Positions 16,232 through 20,318 of a DNA stretch of 20,318 nucleotides are shown piece after piece. Every line of letters starts with the position of its first letter. The first letter of the stretch is position 1. A program made the position numbers and the translations under genes. The notes below the pieces were generated by a model, which saw nothing but the letters and a program-made list of their open reading frames with translations, made no database searches and had not been told where the DNA came from. The DNA comes from Pseudomonadota bacterium. Its GTDB lineage: Bacteria > Pseudomonadota > Gammaproteobacteria > Burkholderiales > Burkholderiaceae_B. Location of the stretch: assembly GCA_023432075.1 (NCBI GenBank), contig JAEYVD010000053.1, positions 1 through 20,318 on the forward strand, given 5' to 3'.

Positions 16232-16999
16232 ATGAACGCTATCAACCTGGCCGAATCCGCCACGCTCGTCAGCGAGCCGCTACGTATCCAACCCGTTCTG
16301 GACGCCAAAGGGTTTGTCCGCGAAATGGCGCTGGTCGGCGGGCAAAGCTGGCATGCCCCCGCGCTGCTTGCCAACGCCGCGTCGGCCGACGCCCTGCGCC
16401 GGGCAGGGCGGATTTTCCGGGCGGCCGGCTGCATGGCGCCGCTGTCGTTGGACCATCCGCTGAACGTCAACTCGGACATCCTGCTGCCGCGCCAGCTTTG
16501 CCAGGATCTGCGCATCGGCGCCGTCGCAGGCGATCAACTGCGCGAGACCCCCCAGGAAGCGCATCCCAGCCTGCCCATCTACCCCTGCGGCAAAGTCACC
16601 TACAACGTTCCCCTCAGCGATCGCCTGGCGCACGGCGTCGCGCTTTTTCATGGTTACCAGGAACTGCGGCCCTCGTTGCGGGTGCGCCTGCTGCCCTCGG
16701 CGCAAGCGTCATTCGGCACGCTTCGCGCCACGGGGCTGCGCGTTGGCATTCCCGAGGGCATCTGCACCCGCCGTTCGCTGCAAGAGCGATTCTTCAGTCT
16801 GCTTGGGCACGCGTCCCGCCAAGGCCTGAAGGTGCTGGCCCAAGACATCCGCAGAATCGAAGACTTCAACTGGCTGCGCGCGCAGCCCGATTTGCTGTTC
16901 CAGGGAGAGGCGCTGTCCATCGCGCTAAGCCTGCAGTACGTGCAGGACTGGCTGACTGGCGCGGGGTCCAACTGGCGCGAATTCCAATTGGGGACATAG
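16232..16999 (+). CDS. Probable degenerate EAL-domain protein (YdiV-like)
   Basis: A 255-residue soluble protein with no signal peptide. It has the layout of an EAL domain but lacks its catalytic residues. LRIQPVLDAKGFVREMAL (17-34) parallels the usual yQPIvdl-tG-v-g-EAL opening. VNSDILLPRQL (79-89) parallels the VNlSarqL strand. LRATGLRVGIPEG (164-176) parallels the segment before DDFG but has no DD. QGLKVLAQDIRRIEDFNWLRAQPDLLFQGE (197-226) parallels GlkvvAEGVEt...WLraLGcdl-QGy, with the catalytic Glu of AEG replaced by Gln. It should not hydrolyse c-di-GMP; such proteins often act by protein binding, as YdiV does on FlhDC, or as c-di-GMP receptors. It is transcribed divergently from the phosphorelay array, sharing a 136-bp promoter region. 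The fold call rests on motif spacing read by eye. Confidence 0.6.
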   Translation: MNAINLAESATLVSEPLRIQPVLDAKGFVREMALVGGQSWHAPALLANAASADALRRAGRIFRAAGCMAPLSLDHPLNVNSDILLPRQLCQDLRIGAVAGDQLRETPQEAHPSLPIYPCGKVTYNVPLSDRLAHGVALFHGYQELRPSLRVRLLPSAQASFGTLRATGLRVGIPEGICTRRSLQERFFSLLGHASRQGLKVLAQDIRRIEDFNWLRAQPDLLFQGEALSIALSLQYVQDWLTGAGSNWREFQLGT

Positions 17000-17060
17000 G
17001 CCTCGCAGCATCGCCGCCGCCGGTTGGGGCAGGGCCGTCGGGATCACCGCCGGATCCGAT

Positions 17061-17066
17061 TAAAAT
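17061..17066 (+). promoter_or_regulatory. Candidate -10 element of the small membrane protein gene, leaderless
   Basis: TAAAAT matches five of six -10 bases and ends 7 nt before the ATG at 17074. The predicted transcript would start at or next to the start codon, and no Shine-Dalgarno is visible. Confidence 0.4.
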
Positions 17067-17073
17067 CCCGCGC

Positions 17074-17430
17074 ATGCTTCCCACTCAAGTCATCCTGGCG
17101 CTGCTGGTGCTGCAGCTTGCGCTACTCATTCCCTTGGTTGCCGTGGCCATTCAGCTCGCGCGCTGGATTCATTGGTGCTTTATTGCCACCCCAGAATCGC
17201 GGGGAGAACGCCCTCGGTTTACCGGTCCCGTTCTGGCGCTCCTCTTCAGCACCCTGGCCGCCACCGACTTTATCGGCTTCGAGCCATTCCCCACGCTTTC
17301 GCAACTCAACCCCGTGCCGGAGGCCGCACGCGCCTACTTCACCGTGACGATGCTGGCGCTCGCGGTCTGGTGCTGGGCGTACGCCGGCGCGATTCGCAGC
17401 CGGATTCGCGCGATGCTGGGCGCCGCATAG
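17074..17430 (+). CDS. Small integral membrane protein, unknown function
   Basis: A 118-residue protein with three hydrophobic segments at about 5-28, 50-68 and 88-106, and a basic C-terminus (RSRIRAM). A charged loop (about 40-49, PESRGERPRF) and an aromatic/proline loop (about 66-80) separate them. No family is recognised. The frame is open further upstream to 16498, but that part overlaps the preceding EAL-like gene out of phase; the ATG at 17074 follows the stop of that gene by 74 bp and begins the first membrane helix. It may be transcribed alone from the -10 element just before it. Confidence 0.7.
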   Translation: MLPTQVILALLVLQLALLIPLVAVAIQLARWIHWCFIATPESRGERPRFTGPVLALLFSTLAATDFIGFEPFPTLSQLNPVPEAARAYFTVTMLALAVWCWAYAGAIRSRIRAMLGAA

Positions 17431-17476
17431 CGCTTGCGCCCGGCCGCAACGGCATCCCGGGCAACGAACGTTCCCG

Positions 17477-17505
17477 TTCAGGTTCTGCGCGATTTCGAAT
17501 ACATT
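17477..17505 (+). promoter_or_regulatory. Candidate promoter of the permease gene
   Basis: TTCAGG (17477-17482) and TACATT (17500-17505) are 17 bp apart, about 85 bp before the GTG start. The match is moderate. The -10 lies in a small inverted repeat, TCGAA-TACA-TTCGA, and GAACGTTC lies just upstream at 17466-17473. Confidence 0.3.
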
Positions 17506-17579
17506 CGACTCAGCGCGTTGGTTGGCAGGACGGGCGCCGCCGGTCCTCATCCACCGCAACCCGGGGCGCAAGCCTCGCC

Positions 17580-17585
17580 AGGAGG
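17580..17585 (+). promoter_or_regulatory. Ribosome binding site that fixes a GTG start
   Basis: AGGAGG, a full match to the anti-Shine-Dalgarno, is 5 nt before GTG 17591. It selects this start over the in-frame ATG at 17522. Confidence 0.75.
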
Positions 17586-17590
17586 TTCGG

Positions 17591-18718
17591 GTGATACCAC
17601 GCCAGTCCGTCGACATAGCCCGGATCCTGCTTGTCATCGTCATGCTGTTGGCGTTGATGATCGGCAGCCTGTACGTCCTGCGGCCCTTCCTGCCCGGCCT
17701 CATCTGGGCCACCACCATTGTGGTCGCCACCTGGCCGGTGCTGCTTTCCATCCAGCGGCATTGCGGCGGCCGGCGCTGGCTGGCCACCGTCGCCATGCTT
17801 CTCATCCTGCTGTTCGTGATCGTGCTGCCCCTGTATCAGGCGATCTCGACGCTGGCGATGCATGGCGGCGCCATCATGGCGGCGGTCAAGAGCCTGCCGG
17901 ACTATGCGTTGCTGGCGCCTCCGGCGTGGATCAGCGGCATTCCGCTGGCCGGGCCGCGGATCGCCCAAGAGTGGCAGACCCTGTCCGACGCGGGCGCTGG
18001 CGGCTTGCTGGCGCGCATCGAACCCTACCTGACCACCGCGGCGCACTGGTTGCTTGGCCACGCGGCGATCGTCGGCGTGTTCGTGATGCACATGCTGATC
18101 ACGGTGATCATTGCCGGCATTCTGTACAGCAAGGGGGACAGCGCGGCGGACTTTGCGTTGCGGTTTTCCAACCGGCTGGCCGGCCCGCGTGGCGTGGCGG
18201 CAATCAAACTGGCCGCGTCCGCGATCCGCGCGGTGGCGCTGGGCATCGTGGTGACGGCGGTGGTGCAGTCGGCGCTGGGCGGTATTGGCCTGTGGATTGC
18301 GGGCGTGCCGGCCGCAGGCATTCTGACTGCGCTCATGGTGATGCTGTGCCTGGCGCAACTGGGGCCGTTCCTGCCCATGCTGGGCGGCGTTGCCTGGCTG
18401 TTCCAGAACGATATGAAGCTGGCCGCCGCCGTGCTGCTGGTCTGGGCGATCGTGGTGGGCACCTTGGACAACCTGCTGCGGCCGCTCCTGATCAAGCGTG
18501 GCGTCAATCTGTCCATGTTGCTCATCCTGTCCGGCGTGTTGGGAGGCATGTTCGCCTTTGGCATCGTCGGGCTGTTCATTGGCCCGGTGATCCTGGCGGT
18601 GACGTCGACACTGCTGAAGGCGTGGATCGATGAGGTGCCGCCGCCCGTCGAGTCCCGTCCGGAAGCGGTGGAGTGGGAAGCGGACCCGCCCGACGGACGT
18701 GGGCCGAAAAGGGCGTAA
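17591..18718 (+). CDS. ydiK: AI-2E family transporter, YdiK-type permease
   Basis: A 375-residue inner-membrane protein of the AI-2 exporter / PerM family with seven to eight predicted membrane helices. It follows E. coli YdiK (370 aa) along most of its length: the RQxxDxAxILL start, ATWPVLLxxQ, the LAG-RG-AA stretch before IRAVALGIVVTA(V/L)VQ, GGIGL, VVGTLDN(L/V)xRP and GLFIGPV. The substrate of YdiK-type members is not established, so the family name should not be read as proof of autoinducer transport. The acidic, proline-rich tail (about 350-375) is cytoplasmic. GTG at 17591 was chosen for its AGGAGG and because the protein then aligns with YdiK from residue 1. The gene is monocistronic and ends at a clear terminator. 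Confidence 0.9.
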   Translation: MIPRQSVDIARILLVIVMLLALMIGSLYVLRPFLPGLIWATTIVVATWPVLLSIQRHCGGRRWLATVAMLLILLFVIVLPLYQAISTLAMHGGAIMAAVKSLPDYALLAPPAWISGIPLAGPRIAQEWQTLSDAGAGGLLARIEPYLTTAAHWLLGHAAIVGVFVMHMLITVIIAGILYSKGDSAADFALRFSNRLAGPRGVAAIKLAASAIRAVALGIVVTAVVQSALGGIGLWIAGVPAAGILTALMVMLCLAQLGPFLPMLGGVAWLFQNDMKLAAAVLLVWAIVVGTLDNLLRPLLIKRGVNLSMLLILSGVLGGMFAFGIVGLFIGPVILAVTSTLLKAWIDEVPPPVESRPEAVEWEADPPDGRGPKRA

Positions 18719-18733
18719 CATCCGTCTCAAGGC

Positions 18734-18755
18734 GCGGGCCATGTGGCCCGCTTTT
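18734..18755 (+). terminator. Rho-independent terminator after the permease gene
   Basis: GCGGGCC and GGCCCGC form a 7-bp GC stem around ATGT, directly followed by TTTT, 16 bp after the stop codon. Confidence 0.8.
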
Positions 18756-18854
18756 CGCAATACCCGGCAATACCGATGACTAAGCTTCTTTTCGCGGCGC
18801 CCGCAGGCGTTTCTGCCCCATTCCCCTTCCTTTACCGTGTCAATCCGCTGTGCC

Positions 18855-18865
18855 GGGAGGGGGGG
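18855..18865 (+). promoter_or_regulatory. Ribosome binding site of the pseudouridine synthase-like gene
   Basis: GGGAGGGGGGG lies 2-12 nt before ATG 18868. It favours that ATG over the in-frame GTG at 18850, which would place this sequence inside the coding region. Confidence 0.65.
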
Positions 18866-18867
18866 CG

Positions 18868-20037
18868 ATGAGCAGCACCCTGCGTCCCACCAAGCCCGGC
18901 ACGCTCAGCCTGACGTCCCGTCCCGCCAAGCGCAGCGCGGCCACCCGCAGCGCGCGTCCGGCAAGGTCGGGCCCGTCCGCACCGGCGGCGGGAACGCCCC
19001 GGCGTGACCCGGCCGCCCCAAGCGCCAGCGAGGCCAAGTTCGGTCCGAAAGGGGCCGCCGACCGGCCCGCTCGGTCGGCGGCGGCGAAGTCTTCGCGGCC
19101 AGCCCGTCCGGAAAGCGGCGCCCCGGCTCGTCCTGCCAAAAGCGGCGGGCCTGGCCGTGCCAGTAATCCGCCGGCCAAGCCCGGCCTGAAAAGCCGCCCG
19201 GCCAAGCCTGGCGCCAGCGACGTGGGTAGCCGGCCAGATAGCCGTGCCGATCGTGCGCCCAAAGGCAGTGCCACGCCTGCGCGCGGCCAGCGTCCCGCAC
19301 AACCCCCCGCCGCTGCGAACACCGAGCGCCTGGCCAAGCGGCTGGCGGCGGAGCTGCCGTGTTCGCGGGGAGATGCCGAGCGCTACATCGAAGGCGGCTG
19401 GGTGACGGTCAACGGCAAGGTACAGGAAGAACCGGGTTTCCGGGTCAGCGCTACGCAGACGGTCAGCCTGATGCCTGGCGCGCGGCTGGAAGAGGGACGT
19501 CCGGTCACCATTCTGATCCACAAGCCGGCCGGCATGTACGCCGACGATCAGCCCGGTTCGGCGCGCGACCTGATCTTGCCCGAGAACCTGATGCCCGGCG
19601 ACCGGTCCGGCCAGCGTTACTTGAAGCGCATGTTCAACGGACTCAAGGTGGTGACGCCGCTGGAACGCGCAGCGAGCGGCCTGGTTGTCTACACCCAGGA
19701 GTACGCGGTGGCTCGCAAGCTGGTGGACGAAGGCCGCCACGTCGAGCAGGAATACGTCGCCCAGGTCGAAGGCCAGCTCAGCGAGGCCGATCTGGCCCGC
19801 ATGCAGCGCGGCATGGCCTATGAGGGACGCCCGGCCACGCCGATGAAGGTCAGCTGGCAAAACGAAAACCACCTGCGCTTTGCGCTGAAGTCGCCGATGC
19901 CCGGATTCATTGAGGCGGTGTGCGAGGCGGCGGGGCTGCGACTGCTCGCCTTGCGGCGGCTGCGGATCGGGCGCTTGCCGATGGCGGGACTGGGGGCCGG
20001 ACAGTGGCGGTACCGCCTGGAGTACGAGCGATTCTGA
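18868..20037 (+). CDS. RsuA/RluB-family pseudouridine synthase homologue with S4 domain; catalytic Asp replaced
   Basis: A 389-residue protein related to enzymes that turn uridine into pseudouridine in rRNA. Residues 1-150 are a low-complexity basic tail rich in Lys, Arg, Pro, Ser and Ala, with PAKPG repeated at 102-106 and 111-115. An S4 RNA-binding domain follows (about 151-200: RLAKRLA, SRGDAERYIEGGWVTVNGK). The synthase fold begins at ILIHKPAGMYA (215-225). The catalytic motif, normally G-R-L-D-x-x-T/S-x-G-L, reads TPLERAASGL (263-272), so Glu266 stands where the essential Asp is expected and the preceding Arg is missing. The final LRRLRIGRLPMAGLGAGQWRYR (362-383) is the usual last family motif. 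It may be catalytically inactive and act as an RNA-binding or assembly factor; the alternative is a rare active Glu variant. It overlaps the next gene at TGATG. Confidence 0.88.
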   Translation: MSSTLRPTKPGTLSLTSRPAKRSAATRSARPARSGPSAPAAGTPRRDPAAPSASEAKFGPKGAADRPARSAAAKSSRPARPESGAPARPAKSGGPGRASNPPAKPGLKSRPAKPGASDVGSRPDSRADRAPKGSATPARGQRPAQPPAAANTERLAKRLAAELPCSRGDAERYIEGGWVTVNGKVQEEPGFRVSATQTVSLMPGARLEEGRPVTILIHKPAGMYADDQPGSARDLILPENLMPGDRSGQRYLKRMFNGLKVVTPLERAASGLVVYTQEYAVARKLVDEGRHVEQEYVAQVEGQLSEADLARMQRGMAYEGRPATPMKVSWQNENHLRFALKSPMPGFIEAVCEAAGLRLLALRRLRIGRLPMAGLGAGQWRYRLEYERF

Positions 20038-20318
20038 TGCGCGGACCAACCAGCCCCATGTTTGCCGATCCCCAGCGCCGGCCCGGTCCGCAAGCCGGGG
20101 TGCGCCGGGATGCGGGCTTGCCGGACGCCAGGCGCCGCCGGATGCTGTTGAATGCCGGTGCGCTGTGCCTGTCGGGCCTCGGCCTGGCGGGCTGCGCCGG
20201 CGGCCGGCAAGACACGCCATCCGCGACGCCCAAACGTTCCCCCGTGCCCCCGCCTTCGCACGCGAAACCCTCGGCCACCCCTGTGCCGGCGCTTCGCCCC
20301 GGCGCAAAGGTCGCCATC
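20037..20318 (+). CDS. Putative Tat-type lipoprotein, N-terminal part only
   Basis: Ninety-four codons from ATG 20037 to the window edge. RRRRMLLNAGALCLSGLGLAGC (32-53) combines an arginine-rich n-region, a hydrophobic core and a lipobox LAGC with Cys53, indicating an exported lipoprotein, possibly through Tat. A Pro/Ser/Ala/Lys linker follows (about 58-85). The mature domain is cut off just after RPGAKVAI, so no function can be named. The ATG overlaps the upstream stop by one base; an alternative ATG at 20058 is in frame, and the unusually long stretch before the signal region leaves the start uncertain. Confidence 0.68.
   Translation, partial: MRGPTSPMFADPQRRPGPQAGVRRDAGLPDARRRRMLLNAGALCLSGLGLAGCAGGRQDTPSATPKRSPVPPPSHAKPSATPVPALRPGAKVAI

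Noticed and set aside
17510..18760. 416-residue minus-strand open frame opposite the permease gene
   Set aside because: The plus strand matches YdiK from end to end; the minus frame is His/Gln/Arg-rich without domains.
18832..20307. 491-residue minus-strand open frame opposite the pseudouridine synthase homologue
   Set aside because: It is Arg/Gly/Ala-rich with no recognisable domain and mirrors a gene with clear S4 and synthase motifs; a high-GC antisense artefact.

Overview
The window is about 20.3 kb of high-GC DNA with the codon use and gene content of a betaproteobacterium, most likely Alcaligenaceae (Bordetella/Achromobacter type). This placement rests on protein style and GC content, not on a database match. 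No rRNA, tRNA, CRISPR array or insertion sequence is visible.

Left part (1-4583, minus strand): two membrane-anchored diguanylate cyclases lie in tandem (1-1563, running off the left edge, and 1800-3350). Both have GGEEF active sites and intact RxxD inhibitory sites. Upstream lies a complete tyrosine recombinase (3465-4583). Middle-left (4788-7722, plus strand): a clear poxB pyruvate:quinone oxidoreductase, then a KfrA-type coiled-coil DNA-binding protein. The AT-rich promoter region of the latter holds a perfect 9+9 bp palindrome.

Centre (7771-16095, minus strand): the main feature is a four-gene phosphorelay, transcribed from about 16120 leftwards: hybrid sensor kinase without HPt, REC-EAL phosphodiesterase, hybrid sensor kinase with HPt, and RcsB-like response regulator. 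Both kinases resemble RcsC: a periplasmic sensor, a PAS-like segment, HisKA/HATPase, a degenerate receiver-like (ABL-type) segment and a true receiver. Domain content and order match the pvrS-pvrR-rcsC-rcsB system known from the Pseudomonas aeruginosa PA14 pathogenicity island PAPI-1, but no fimbrial (cup) operon adjoins it here. The divergent neighbour (16232-16999) looks like a degenerate, YdiV-like EAL protein that has lost most catalytic residues.

Right part (17074-20318, plus strand): a small membrane protein, a YdiK-type AI-2E-family permease with a clear terminator, an S4-domain RsuA/RluB-family pseudouridine synthase homologue whose catalytic Asp position reads Glu, and the start of a Tat-like lipoprotein gene running off the right edge.

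As a whole the window is rich in cyclic-di-GMP functions: two cyclases, one phosphodiesterase and one probable degenerate EAL protein. A plausible reading is a surface-attachment or biofilm control region in which two sensors feed one HPt and two outputs, transcription (RcsB-like) and c-di-GMP breakdown (REC-EAL).
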